Shown here: positions 33,674-42,788 of the stretch, in pieces
Numbering within the stretch: the first letter of the stretch is position 1
Layout: every line of letters starts with the position of its first letter
Source: Actinopolymorpha singaporensis
GTDB lineage: Bacteria > Actinomycetota > Actinomycetes > Propionibacteriales > Actinopolymorphaceae
DNA length: 64,000 nt
Assembly (NCBI RefSeq): GCF_900104745.1
Contig: NZ_LT629732.1
Coordinates: 3,645,981-3,709,980, forward strand
Direction: 5' to 3'
Notes under the pieces: model-generated
Databases searched by the model: none
What the model was told of the DNA's origin: nothing
What the model saw: only the letters and a program-made list of their open reading frames with translations
Made by a program: the position numbers and the translations under genes

Positions 33674-34528
33674 ATGATCTTGAGCGAGACGTACACGCTG
33701 TCCAACGCGGTGACCATCCCGAAGCTGGGGCTGGGGACGTGGTTCATCGACGACGACAAGGCAGCACAGGCTGTCAGAGAGGCCGTGGCGGCCGGGTACC
33801 GCAACATCGACACCGCCCAGGCCTACGGCAACGAGCGCGGGGTGGGGGAGGGCGTCCGTACCAGCGGTATCCCGCGCGGTGAGCTGTTCTTGTCTACGAA
33901 GCTGGCGGCCGAGGTCAAGAACTACGACGACGCCGCCGCCGCGATCGACGGGTCGCTCGCCACGCTCGGACTCGACTACATCGATCTGATGCTGATCCAC
34001 AGCCCGCAGCCCTGGGACGACTTCCGCGGTGGGGACTACGCCGAGGGCAACCGCGAGGCGTGGCGCGCGCTCGAGGACGCCTACAAGACAGGAAAGCTGC
34101 GATCCATCGGCGTCTCCAACTTCGAGCAGCGAGACCTGGAGAACATCCTCGGGACCTGCACGGTGGCGCCTCACGTGAACCAGCTGCTCGTGCACGTGGG
34201 GAACACCCCGGCCGAGCTCATCGCCTACTGCGAAAGCAAGAGCATCCTCGTCCAGGCCTACTCACCGATCGCCCATGGCGAGATCCTCAAGAACGCAGAG
34301 GTCGCCGCCATCGCGAAGCGCTACTCGGTGACCGTCCCACAGCTGTGCATCCGCTACACCATTCAACTCGGCACCGTGTCGCTGCCGAAGACGGCCAACC
34401 CTGACCACATGCGCGACAACGCCAAGGTCGACTTCGTCATCTCGGACGAGGACATGGACATCCTGCGCAGCCTGCGGTTCCAGGACTACGGCGACCACAG
34501 CGCATTCCCCGTCTTCAGCGGCAAATAG
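33674..34528 (+). CDS. Aldo/keto reductase
   Basis: A 284-residue NADPH-dependent reductase from the ATG at 33674, with GAAGGA upstream. The catalytic tetrad is Asp46, Tyr51, Lys76 and His109 (NIDTAQAYGNE, LSTKLAAE, LMLIHSPQPW). GKLRSIGVSNFEQRDLENIL and the SLPKTANPDHMRDNAKV cofactor loop complete the family. It resembles 2,5-diketo-gluconate-reductase-type AKRs of general carbonyl specificity. It closes the DUF2255-cupin-AKR group. Confidence 0.92.
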   Translation: MILSETYTLSNAVTIPKLGLGTWFIDDDKAAQAVREAVAAGYRNIDTAQAYGNERGVGEGVRTSGIPRGELFLSTKLAAEVKNYDDAAAAIDGSLATLGLDYIDLMLIHSPQPWDDFRGGDYAEGNREAWRALEDAYKTGKLRSIGVSNFEQRDLENILGTCTVAPHVNQLLVHVGNTPAELIAYCESKSILVQAYSPIAHGEILKNAEVAAIAKRYSVTVPQLCIRYTIQLGTVSLPKTANPDHMRDNAKVDFVISDEDMDILRSLRFQDYGDHSAFPVFSGK

Positions 34529-34639
34529 CGCAGGTCACTTTCCCACCACGGCCAGCCCGTAGTAGGAGTCCCTCCAAGGGATGACAGACTCCCTCTTCTC
34601 GGGGAGGCAAGCAGGCGCGGCACGCTGAAGAGTCGACGC

Positions 34640-35581
34640 ATGCACTCATCTCGTCAGGTCGTCCAGACCCTGCCACGACCCGCCGGTGAACTCATGGTCA
34701 CCGGCGCGCGGCCGGGCGGTTTTCGGACGCTGGTCGAGCTGACCCGTCCGTGGTTCTGGCCGGTGTCGATGGTGCCGGTGGTCATGGGCATGCTCTTCGC
34801 ATACAAGGCCCCGGGTGAACCCGCGGCCGACCTCCAGCCCGGGCGATATGTGGCGGCGCTGATCGCTGCTGGGCCGCTGCTGTGGTCCTCAGTTCTGGCT
34901 GTAAATGACGCCTTCGACTTCGAGACTGATCGCCTCAACGAACGGCGTCGGCACTCACCACATGTGCGGGGCCAGCTCCAGAGGCGACAACTCCTTGGGT
35001 TCGCGGCCTTGGCCGGAGGCGCAGCATGTCTCTTCGCGGCGTGGAGCGGTGGGTTGATCTTTACGGCGGGAATGGCCGGGGTTCTGGTCCTCGGCTGGAT
35101 CTACAGCGCACCGCCGGTTCGGCTGAAGGGCCGCCCGGTCTGGGACGTGGGATGCAATGCACTCGCGTTGGGCGTGCTCGGTCCGATGGGCGGATGGGCC
35201 CTGACGCGGTCGGTGGGGGAGTACCCGGTCTCGCTTGCGATCACAGGGCTTTTCGCCGGCGCTGCTCTGTATCTGCCGACCCTGGCCATCGATGTCGATG
35301 CCGACCGCGCAGCCGGTATTCGAACAACGGCAGTGAGATTCGGCCTGACCGTTGTGGGGGTTCTCGGGATCCTCAGCTGGACGGTGGCCGTGCTGCTCAC
35401 TGTGCATCTGACCACGCGCGGACAGGTACTGCCACGGCAGCTCCTCCCGACACAGCTCACCCTCTCCTCCCTGCTGTGGCTGGCGTACGTGTTCCTCAGC
35501 CGCAGACCAACGATCCGCCGACTGGCCATCCTCTCCGCCGCGCTGGGGGTCGCGTTCGTCTTCTTGTGGATCCCTGCGTAG
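34640..35581 (+). CDS. UbiA family prenyltransferase
   Basis: A 313-residue membrane protein with eight or nine helices. The first aspartate-rich motif is NDAFDFETDRLNE and the second is DVDADRAAGIRT; both bind Mg-diphosphate of the prenyl donor. The family attaches polyprenyl chains to aromatic or sugar acceptors in quinone, haem or decaprenyl-phosphoribose synthesis. No neighbouring quinone or menaquinone genes are present, so the acceptor is open. The first ATG is used, though a second in-frame ATG at 34694 is possible; neither has a strong ribosome binding site. Confidence 0.9.
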   Translation: MHSSRQVVQTLPRPAGELMVTGARPGGFRTLVELTRPWFWPVSMVPVVMGMLFAYKAPGEPAADLQPGRYVAALIAAGPLLWSSVLAVNDAFDFETDRLNERRRHSPHVRGQLQRRQLLGFAALAGGAACLFAAWSGGLIFTAGMAGVLVLGWIYSAPPVRLKGRPVWDVGCNALALGVLGPMGGWALTRSVGEYPVSLAITGLFAGAALYLPTLAIDVDADRAAGIRTTAVRFGLTVVGVLGILSWTVAVLLTVHLTTRGQVLPRQLLPTQLTLSSLLWLAYVFLSRRPTIRRLAILSAALGVAFVFLWIPA

Positions 35582-36240
35582 AACGCAGGTGCTTCTGGCA
35601 GGTCAGAGCGGGTACGCCCGGGGGCTTCGAAACTCCGCTTCGCGCGGCCGCCGCGTCGCGGGGGAGGGGCTACGTGGCGATGCTCGCTCTGGTCCGCAGG
35701 TAGATCGATCCCGAGGGACGCCGTGGCGGTCCAGGGAATCAGCGAGGCAAGGATCGACGTCTTGGCATCGCAGGACCAGAGGCCCACATTTAGGCCACCG
35801 GTCGTCAATTCGTAGCCCGGCGGCCGCAGCATCGGTTTTTCGGTGCATGACAGTGTGACTGCAACCAGGCGGCCTCATGTCCGTCTTCGACAGCCTCCGT
35901 ACTGCGGGAGAAAACAGGACGTCCGGGGAGATCGGGGCGAACACCAGCACCTGGGCGCGGATCCTCGGAGCGGTCGAGGTGGATCGTACATTCGGCCCTA
36001 CCGCCGACTGCCATGATCCCCTCCTGCCTTCGTGGCTGTAGGGCCACCGTGGTGGTTGTTGAGGTGTCTCGCCGTCGGGACTGCACCAGTCAGGTGCTCG
36101 GGAGACCATCGGTGGGGTTGGAGGGGCACCAACTCATCGGACGGCTGTACTGCGTTGTGGGTTCAGCCGATGACGAACCGCGATGAGTCGTGTGTAAGAA
36201 CGGATGCGTGCTCGGGCGTCCTTCTCCAGAAGGGACATTC
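35582..36240. other. 660-bp intergenic region
   Basis: No intact gene. On the minus strand it holds a gene-start-like element at 35994-36055 (listed separately) followed by about 350 bases of decayed sequence. The final 60 bases hold the promoter and ribosome binding site of the MDR oxidoreductase. Confidence 0.5.
35994..36055 (-). repeat. Dispersed gene-start repeat, copy 1
   Basis: About 53 of 62 bases match 45209-45270. On the minus strand both contain CCACGAAG, then CAGGAGGGGATCATGGCAG, that is a strong Shine-Dalgarno site and ATG (here at 36014). The encoded start is MAVGGRAE; no stable protein follows. It looks like the translation start of a gene family of which only beginnings remain. 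Confidence 0.6.
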
Positions 36241-37161
36241 ATGCGAGCCGTCATTGTCCGAGACCGCGAAGCCGGTCTCGCAGGGCTGTCGCTGACGGAC
36301 ATGCCTTACCCTCATGCGGCCGAGAATGACGTCATCGTGCGGGTGCACGCCGCGGGTTTCACCCGTGGAGAGCTGGACTGGCCGGCCACGTGGACCGATC
36401 GCGCGGGCCGGGATCGGACGCCGAGCGTGCCCGGGCACGAGTTGTCGGGTGTCGTCGAGGAACTGGGGTTCGGCACGACCGGTCTGAGTGTCGGCCAGCG
36501 GGTGTTCGGCTTGGCTGACTGGGCCCGCGACGGTTCGCTCGCCGAATATGTCGCGGTTGAGGCCCGCAATCTCGCGCCGCTGCCGGCGGACGTCGACCAT
36601 ACCCTGGCTGCCGCGTTGCCGATCTCGGGGCTTACCGCCTGGCAGGGCCTGTTCGACCACGGCCGCCTGGCGGCGGGTCAGACCGTGCTGATCAACGGCG
36701 CCGGGGGCGGGGTCGGTTCGATTGCGGTACAGCTTGCCCGCGAGGCGGGCGCCCGTGTTGTCGGAACTGGCCGGTCTGCCGACCGTGACCAGGTGCTTGC
36801 GTTGGGCGCCGACATGTTCCTGGACCTGCAGGCGGAGAAGCTGGAGGACGTCGGCGAGGTTGACGTTGTGTTCGATGTGATCGGCGGAGACATCCTCGAA
36901 CGATCCGCCACGGTGGTACGGGCCGGGGGAACGCTTGTGAGCATCACCTTGCCGCCGAAGGGCCGGCCCAAGGACGGGCGCGCGGTCTTCTTCGTCGTCG
37001 AGCCCGACCGCGTGCGGCTGTCCGAGCTCGTCACACGGGTGAGGGAGGGCAGGCTCGTACCCCTTGTTGGCGCGGTCCGGCCGCTCGCCGAAACGTCCGC
37101 CGCGTTGGCCCCTGCCACGCGTACGCCGGGCAAGACGATTATCCGCGTCGCGGAAGACTGA
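36241..37161 (+). CDS. Zinc-independent MDR (quinone oxidoreductase-like) NADP oxidoreductase
   Basis: A 306-residue protein from the ATG at 36241, preceded by AGAAGGGA. The GroES-like N-terminal domain carries VPGHELSGVVEELGFGTTGL; the Rossmann fold carries VLINGAGGGVGSIAVQLARE. The cysteine ligands of the structural zinc are absent, as in quinone oxidoreductases. It reduces quinones or enones with NADPH. A broken paralogue lies at 40958. Confidence 0.9.
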   Translation: MRAVIVRDREAGLAGLSLTDMPYPHAAENDVIVRVHAAGFTRGELDWPATWTDRAGRDRTPSVPGHELSGVVEELGFGTTGLSVGQRVFGLADWARDGSLAEYVAVEARNLAPLPADVDHTLAAALPISGLTAWQGLFDHGRLAAGQTVLINGAGGGVGSIAVQLAREAGARVVGTGRSADRDQVLALGADMFLDLQAEKLEDVGEVDVVFDVIGGDILERSATVVRAGGTLVSITLPPKGRPKDGRAVFFVVEPDRVRLSELVTRVREGRLVPLVGAVRPLAETSAALAPATRTPGKTIIRVAED

Positions 37162-37389
37162 ACAGGTTGAACGCCCGGAGATGGCCCTGAGCCACAAGCA
37201 GGTCAAGGCCATCCTTGCGAGCACTGGTATAGGCGCTGGATCCAAGACCATCCGCACCAATCTCGCGAAGCGCTGCCAGCGCGCAGGTTCGACGTAGGAC
37301 TGCCTCGCGGTGCCCCTCGCACCGAGACACCGTTTTCAGTGGTGAGCTCGGTGTCGCTGGCCGGTGACTTGCGTGCGAGTTCCGCGGGG

Positions 37390-38140
37390 TCAGATGATGC
37401 CGCCGTTGACGTATAACACCTGGCCGTTGACCCAGCGGCCCGGCCCGGCAAGGAACGCGACCGCCTCGGCGATGTCCTCCGGAGTACCCAGGCGTTCCAG
37501 CGGAGGCGCCTTGGCCAGGTTCTCGATGGTGGCCTGGTCCTTGCCCTTCAGGAAGAGACCGGTCGCGGTCGGCCCGGGCGCGACACACAGTGATGTCCCG
37601 GCCGCGCAACTCGCGGGCGAGGATCAGGGTGATCGCGTCCACCGCACCCTTGGAAGCCGCGTACGGCGCGTACCCAGGCATGGCGAGCTTCTTCACGCTG
37701 GTGGAGAAGTTGACGATCGCCCCGCCCGACCTGAGTCGGCGAGCGGCCTGCTGGTCGACCACGAACGTGCCGCGGATGTTCGTGCGGTGCATGCGGTCCA
37801 AGGCTGCCAGGTCGAATTCCGCGACCGGGCCGAGCAGCATGATCCCCGCGGTGTTGACGAGTACGTCGATGCCACCGAACGCCTCCTCCACCGCGTCGAA
37901 CGCCGTCGCCATCGCCTCCTCGTCGGCCACGTCGCCGGTGACGGCCATCGCCTGACCGCGTCCTCGGGTGATGGCGTCAACGACCTCCTCCGCACGGGCG
38001 CGGTTGCCGACGTAGTGCACCGCGACGGCCATGCCGTCGGCAGCCAGCCGCTTCGAGACCGCCTGACCGATGCCGCCGGAGCCGCCGGTCACGAGGGCGA
38101 CGCGAGTTGGCTGCTCCGGCGGTGTTCCCGGCTCGGTCAT
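37390..38140 (-). pseudogene. Short-chain dehydrogenase/reductase broken by a frameshift
   Basis: The first part reads as a normal SDR: ALVTGGSGGIGQAVSKRLAA, VNTAGIMLLGPV, catalytic Ser in VNFSTSVKK and YAPYAASKGAVDAITL. After GRDITV the frame changes: the expected NAVAPGPTATG is out of frame, with a net loss of five bases around 37583-37588 (ACTGTG-T-GTCGCGCCC). The true C-terminus, APGPTATGLFLKGKDQ to YVNGGII, continues in another frame to the stop at 37390. The other frame runs on to 37139 as nonsense. Sequencing error is possible but a five-base net change makes it less likely. Confidence 0.82.
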
Positions 38141-38551
38141 GGAGTTCCCGTTCCCCCGCCGGCCGCGTTCATGCCGGGGGAACGGAATCCCCGCGCGTCG
38201 GGCGGTCGTAAACCGAGCCGTCGGTGTGAGCGAGCCGCCGGCCGGAACCGTCCCCGGGCGGCGGGCGACGATCTCCCGCCGTCACCGAGATCATCGGGTG
38301 TGCGGGTGTGCGGCCCCCCGGTCGAACACGATCGGTGCGGGGTGACAACACGGATCACCGTCCACCACAGAAGGCGAACGCCTTCTGGAGCTGACATCGG
38401 CCGCAGACGTTCGCTATCTGTGTGACCATGCCGAGCGGCCAGGCGTCGGCAAGGAGTAGCGGGCCACCTGTGAAGTAGTGGCAACACGACCGGGCCAGAA
38501 CGGGACCCCTGGTCGAGGGCGTCGTGGATCGGTGCGGGTGACGCTTGACAG
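38141..38551. other. Intergenic region with a strong hairpin
   Basis: Divergent region between the broken SDR and the DUF5996 gene. It has a perfect 9-bp inverted repeat with a 2-base loop at 38368-38387 (CAGAAGGCG-AA-CGCCTTCTG). No gene is supported. Confidence 0.5.
38368..38387. repeat. Short perfect inverted repeat
   Basis: CAGAAGGCG-AA-CGCCTTCTG could fold as a tight hairpin or serve as a dimeric operator. It lacks a T-tract, and the flanking genes are divergent, so an operator is more likely than a terminator. Confidence 0.5.
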
Positions 38552-39505
38552 ATGACAACACACGGGATTCGACCTACGCAGGAGTGGCCGCGGCTGTTGC
38601 TGTCGGGCTGGACCGCCACCCGGGACACACTGCACATGTGGACACAAGTCGTCGGCAAGATCCGCCTGGCGCACGCGCCGCTGGTCAACCACTGGTGGCA
38701 GGTGCCGCTGTATGTCAGTCCACGAGGCCTGACCACCTCGGCGATCCCCTACCTTGATCGTTTGTTCGACATGGAGTTCGACTTCCTGGACCAGCGACTG
38801 CGCATACGGGACAGCGCCGGAGGGAGCCGCCAGGTCAGTCTGGAACCCAAGTCGGTAGCCGACTTCCACGCCCAGACCCTGAACGCCCTTGACGAACTGG
38901 GCATCCGCACCACGATTCAGCCGCACCCAAACGAGGTGGAACCCGCGATCCCATTCGCCCAGGACACCCGCCACGCCTCCTACGACGGAGAGGCGGCCCG
39001 GTTGTTCTGGCGCCAGTTACTCCAGGTCGACCGAGTGCTGCACGAGTTCCGGTCGTACTTCACGGGGAAGGTGAGTCCGGTGCACTTCTTCTGGGGAAGC
39101 TTCGACCTTGCCTGTACCCGCTTTTCAGGGCGTCCGGCGCCGACATACCACGGCAGCGCGCCGAACATCGGCGACTGGGTGATGGCCGAGGCCTACTCAC
39201 AGGAACTAAGCAGCTGTGGGTTCTGGCCCGGTGGAAGCGCCGAGGGCACCTTCTACTCATACGCCTATCCGGAGCCCGACGGCTTCACGCGGTCCCCGAT
39301 CTTGCCGTCCGAGGCCTTCTACGGCAAAGAACTCGGGGAGTTCCTCCTTCCGTACGAGGTCGTGCGCCTGGCCGACGATCCCGACGCCACGCTCATGGAC
39401 TTCCTGCAGACCACCTACGCAGCCGCCGCAGACCGCGGCAGCTGGAACCGAGCCGCGCTTGAGATCGATCCCTCGCGATGGGCCCGGTCGCGCGTCTCCT
39501 GGTAG
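38552..39505 (+). CDS. DUF5996 family protein
   Basis: A 317-residue protein matching the DUF5996 family: WTATRDTLHMWTQVVGKIRL, then HPNEVEPAIPFAQDTRHASY and VSPVHFFWGSFDLACTRFSG, with several invariant Trp and His residues. It is cytoplasmic, with no signal peptide, and the family's function is unknown. The histidines and acidic residues could bind a metal. Start ATG at 38552 has only a weak ribosome binding site; the family N-terminus nevertheless aligns at this position. Confidence 0.88.
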   Translation: MTTHGIRPTQEWPRLLLSGWTATRDTLHMWTQVVGKIRLAHAPLVNHWWQVPLYVSPRGLTTSAIPYLDRLFDMEFDFLDQRLRIRDSAGGSRQVSLEPKSVADFHAQTLNALDELGIRTTIQPHPNEVEPAIPFAQDTRHASYDGEAARLFWRQLLQVDRVLHEFRSYFTGKVSPVHFFWGSFDLACTRFSGRPAPTYHGSAPNIGDWVMAEAYSQELSSCGFWPGGSAEGTFYSYAYPEPDGFTRSPILPSEAFYGKELGEFLLPYEVVRLADDPDATLMDFLQTTYAAAADRGSWNRAALEIDPSRWARSRVSW

Positions 39506-39587
39506 AGCAGACACCTCGAGCACGAGGATGATCAGGCGCGGACGCCTCACGGCGTGCCAGGCACGACGGACAGGTCGCTCCAGGGGG

Positions 39588-39713
39588 GTAGCCGACCTGC
39601 GCCTCATCATCGACGGGCGCGACAGCGACGAGCTGGTGTTCGTCTCGCCGGAGGGCTCGCCGTTGCGGTGGCCAACTTTCATGCACCGGCCGGAGTCCTT
39701 GCGCGATCGGTGA
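39588..39713 (+). pseudogene. Fragment of a tyrosine-type site-specific integrase
   Basis: The frame reading DSDELVFVSPEGSPLRWPTFMHR before a TGA at 39711 matches the segment between the core-binding and catalytic domains of actinobacterial phage-type integrases (DLVFTSPEGGPLRRSNF). About 40 residues remain. The rest of the 39506-40012 interval shows nothing further that I can support. Confidence 0.5.
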
Positions 39714-40012
39714 AGGCCCATGACCCGAGACGGGTGCCCTGGCCGGAGCGGCGGTGGTCGTGTCCTGTGTCCGGTGTCGATCGCCATCCAAGGGCGTTGG
39801 TGGCCAGCACGCTTGGGGGATGCGTCGATTCAGAGTACGTAGGGTCGAGATCAGAGCGGAGGGAGGCCTGGACGATGGCAGGGAGCCGTGCTGATGGTTC
39901 AAAGCAGTCCTGGACCGGCGTGTTTGGCGTACCTACTGATCTCAGTCACGGCCGCGTTGTAGGGATCTCCGGTGGCTACGGCGCTGGGTGAACTCGACAC
40001 CACGCCTGGCCA

Positions 40013-40825
40013 ATGAGTTCCGCTGTTGATCAGATGCGGCCGGATCCCCCGCTCCCGGTAGTGAGTCATTTGTGGCGGCATAGCACGTACGAAGCGTTGC
40101 TGACCACGGCCTTGCTATTCGGCGTGGCGACCATTGTGCGATGGGTCATCGGTCCATCACCGGTCTCACGTGCGATCCCTGGTATTCACCTCGAGCTGCT
40201 GGTGGTCGGCTTCCTGGTGGGCCTCCTGATCTCCGGGCTGATCCTCAGCCCGCTGGGGAGGGCCTCCGGCGGACACATGAATCCTGCCATAACTCTGGCT
40301 ATGTGGCGTTTTGGTGTCTTCCCGGGACGTGGGGTTGTGCCTTACTGGGTCGCTCAGCTGGCGGGATCTCTCCTGGGCGTGCTGCTGGCGCGTGTGGTTT
40401 GGGGTCGCTCCCTCGCCAGGCGTCCGGTGGCCTACTCCGTCCTGAGTCCGGCGCCAGGGTGGTCCAGCGCCTCGGTCTTCGTGGTCGAGGCCGCCTGCAT
40501 GGCTGTGATCATCTTGCTGGTCGGGATCTTCCTGTCCGTACCTCGGCTGGCCCCGTGGGTGCCGTGGTTGGTCGGTGGGCTCATCGGCGCGGCCATCGTT
40601 GGTCTGGGCACTGTTACCGGCCCAGGCGTCAACCCCGCCCGTCAGTTCGGGCCGGCTGTCTTAGCAGGGCACTACGAATTCCTTGGTGCCTATTTGCTTG
40701 CGCCGTTGGTCGGTGCAGTCGTGGCCGCGTGGCTGTTCAATCACTTCCACCACCGCAAGGTGCCGACGCATCGGCTGTGCGGACCAGATCCGATCACCGA
40801 TGCCGCGCACTCCGGTCCGACTTGA
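40013..40825 (+). CDS. MIP family aquaporin/glycerol channel
   Basis: A 270-residue channel with six helices and two half-helices. The two NPA boxes are GGHMNPAITLAMW and TGPGVNPARQFGPAV. The family conducts water or small polyols; the residues around the second NPA (Arg after NPA, as usual) do not decide between them. There is a polar N-terminal extension of about 20 residues. No ribosome binding site is convincing, and the ATG at 40013 is the longest open choice. No glycerol catabolic genes are adjacent. Confidence 0.9.
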   Translation: MSSAVDQMRPDPPLPVVSHLWRHSTYEALLTTALLFGVATIVRWVIGPSPVSRAIPGIHLELLVVGFLVGLLISGLILSPLGRASGGHMNPAITLAMWRFGVFPGRGVVPYWVAQLAGSLLGVLLARVVWGRSLARRPVAYSVLSPAPGWSSASVFVVEAACMAVIILLVGIFLSVPRLAPWVPWLVGGLIGAAIVGLGTVTGPGVNPARQFGPAVLAGHYEFLGAYLLAPLVGAVVAAWLFNHFHHRKVPTHRLCGPDPITDAAHSGPT

Positions 40826-40957
40826 TCCGCCTGAATCATGGTGAAAAGTGCTGATCTCCGCGCTCCCTGTGTCGTTGCCGCCGACCGTCGTACGGTGAAT
40901 GGAGAGCCTGCAGACGGCGATCAATCGAGATGCAGGGTGGCTCATTCCACGGGCACG

Positions 40958-41200
40958 ATGACGGCGTTACGCGCGCACACCCGAGGTGGCTCCGAGGTTC
41001 TGGTTTACGAGTCCGCGCCAACGCCATGCGCCGGGGAACGGCAGGAGGCTGATCACGATCAGCGCGGCGGCGATCACGTTCTCGGGGTTGTGGTCGAGGG
41101 TGGTGAGGGCGTCACCGCACTGCCGGCCGGTGACGAGGCGTACGAACTTGCCCCTTTCGAAGGCAGCACTGCCCTAACACGCAGGGAAGACGATCGCCAG
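40958..41200 (+). pseudogene. Alcohol dehydrogenase/quinone oxidoreductase remnant
   Basis: MTALRAHTRGGSEVLVYESA is the N-terminus of an MDR-family oxidoreductase. The next expected block (LITISAAAITF) is in another frame, about 30 codons of the GroES-like domain are missing, and VVVEGGEGVTALPAGDE returns in the first frame. After PFEG the similarity ends. The gene therefore has two frameshifts, an internal deletion and no Rossmann domain. It is a paralogue of the intact gene at 36241. It fills the space directly before the HD-domain gene. Confidence 0.7.
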
Positions 41201-41223
41201 CGCGACACAGGGGGTAGACGACA

Positions 41224-41862
41224 ATGACAAGAATGACCCTCGACGATCTCATGGTGTCGTCGGAGACCGCGGTATCAGGCGCCGCATTGGAAATGGCAAC
41301 CGCCTACTTCTCTTCCGCTATGCTCAACCACTCCTTACGCGTCTACGTGTGGGCAGCGGCCCACGGCACGTCGCAGAACATTCACTTCGACCCGGAACTG
41401 CTGTTCGTGGCGTCGCTGTTCCACGACATTGGCCTGGTGCCCGAGTTCGACAGCCACGCCGTCTCCTTCGAGGAGGCCGGCGGTCAGGTGGCGCGGGTGT
41501 TCGCGGCAGGCGCCGGATGGCCTGCGGAGCGCCGCGAACGTCTGCCGGAACTGATCAGCCGGCACGTACTAGGAGACAGCGTGGACCTGTCCATGGATCC
41601 CGAGGGGCACCTCCTGGCGCGAGCGGCCGGCGTGGAAATCACCGGCAGACACGCGGACGACTTCTCACCCGGGTTCAGAGCCGAGGTGCTGCAACGGTAT
41701 CCCCGGCTCAGCTTCATCGAGGAGTTCCTGGCCCTCTCCCATGAGCAGGCACAGCGCAAACCGGACAGCCCGCCCGCAACCTGGATACGGACCAACCTCG
41801 ACGCGAGGATGGCGGACAACCCGCTGGACGACTCCTCACTCCGGCCGCCGGCCGGAGACTGA
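41224..41862 (+). CDS. HD-domain phosphohydrolase-like protein
   Basis: A 212-residue HD protein: His36 (LNHSLRVYVWA), His67-Asp68 (SLFHDIGLVPEFD) and further metal-site residues. ALEMATAYFSSAMLNHS resembles cyanamide hydratase-type HD proteins, which act as hydratases or hydrolases on small nitriles or as phosphohydrolases. The specific reaction is not predictable. Cytoplasmic. Start ATG follows GGGGTAGACGACA, a poor but usable site. Confidence 0.82.
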   Translation: MTRMTLDDLMVSSETAVSGAALEMATAYFSSAMLNHSLRVYVWAAAHGTSQNIHFDPELLFVASLFHDIGLVPEFDSHAVSFEEAGGQVARVFAAGAGWPAERRERLPELISRHVLGDSVDLSMDPEGHLLARAAGVEITGRHADDFSPGFRAEVLQRYPRLSFIEEFLALSHEQAQRKPDSPPATWIRTNLDARMADNPLDDSSLRPPAGD

Positions 41863-42059
41863 GCCGGACCGATCAGCAAATATCGAACGTCGTGGCGGCG
41901 TCTACGGAATGTCGATCACACAGGCTGGCCCCGCGCGCCGAGGGCGAAGGCGTGGCCTCACTGGGGTGGCATGCGAGAGGTATCATGCATCTTGCTCGAC
42001 CTCACAGATCGGATGGACACGCTGATGTTCAGCAGCTTCCCCGATCACCGGGGCTTTCG

Positions 42060-42788
42060 CTAGCTCGAGCTCGTGGCCTTCACAGCCTCGCGAACGAGAT
42101 CGGCCACGGCCTTCGGCTGCGACAGGGGGACAGCGTGCGAGGCATCCACCTCGACGGTGAATGCGCCCGCCCGCTCGTATGCGAAACGCTGAGCTTGAGG
42201 ATTGATCGAGTTGTCCCCTGTGGCCACGAGTGCCCAGGCCGGTTTCACCTTCCATGCGGCGGCCGATGCCGGCTCTGACCACGCGGACCGAACGAGTGGA
42301 CGCTGCGAGACCGCCAGAACGTTGGCGATCTCGGGCGGCAGGTCTGGGGCGAAGATCGACGGGAACGCATCGGGCGAGATGGAGTCCTCGACTCCAGGCT
42401 CACTCGGGCCGGCCAGAGGGAAACGCATCGTCCGCAGATGGCGTGTGACGGGCGCAGCAGGATAACGACCCTGCAGGTCGTCGAGGCTCTCGCCTACGTC
42501 CAGGCAATGGGCCGCCACGTAGACGAGGCCCACGACGTTCTCGGCCATACCGGCCACAGTGATCACCGCACCGCCGTAGGAGTGGCCGACCAGTACGACA
42601 GGGCCCCCAAGCTGTCTGACGAAGGAGGCGGTGTAGTCCGCGTCGTAGGCCAGACCGCGCAGCGGGTTCGCAGGGGCCAGCACGGGGATCGCGTTGTTCT
42701 GCAACTCGGTGACAACGCTGGACCACATCGAGGTGTCGGCGAACGCGGCATGGACGAGGACTACGGTGGAAATCGCCTCATTGGACAT
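42060..42788 (-). CDS. Alpha/beta hydrolase (salicylate esterase/EstC-like)
   Basis: A 242-residue hydrolase from the ATG at 42788, with AAGGAG upstream. The oxyanion strand VVLVHAAFADTSMW, nucleophile Ser70 in LVGHSYGGAVI, acid Asp near VATGDNSINP and His in DASHAVPLSQP define the fold and triad. It matches the common actinobacterial pyrethroid/salicylate-esterase-like group induced with aromatic or oxidant stress. A palindrome resembling a TetR site lies 200 bases upstream. Confidence 0.87.
   Translation of the reverse strand: MSNEAISTVVLVHAAFADTSMWSSVVTELQNNAIPVLAPANPLRGLAYDADYTASFVRQLGGPVVLVGHSYGGAVITVAGMAENVVGLVYVAAHCLDVGESLDDLQGRYPAAPVTRHLRTMRFPLAGPSEPGVEDSISPDAFPSIFAPDLPPEIANVLAVSQRPLVRSAWSEPASAAAWKVKPAWALVATGDNSINPQAQRFAYERAGAFTVEVDASHAVPLSQPKAVADLVREAVKATSSS

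Noticed and set aside
34564-34600. GGAGTC...GACTCC inverted repeat before the UbiA gene
   Set aside because: The arms are only six bases with a 14-base spacer; this is expected by chance in GC-rich DNA.
37181-37297. A 38-residue frame MALSHKQVKAILAST
   Set aside because: The GGAG is only one base from the ATG, and nothing similar is known to me. The antisense frame is equally protein-like, so the strand is undecided.
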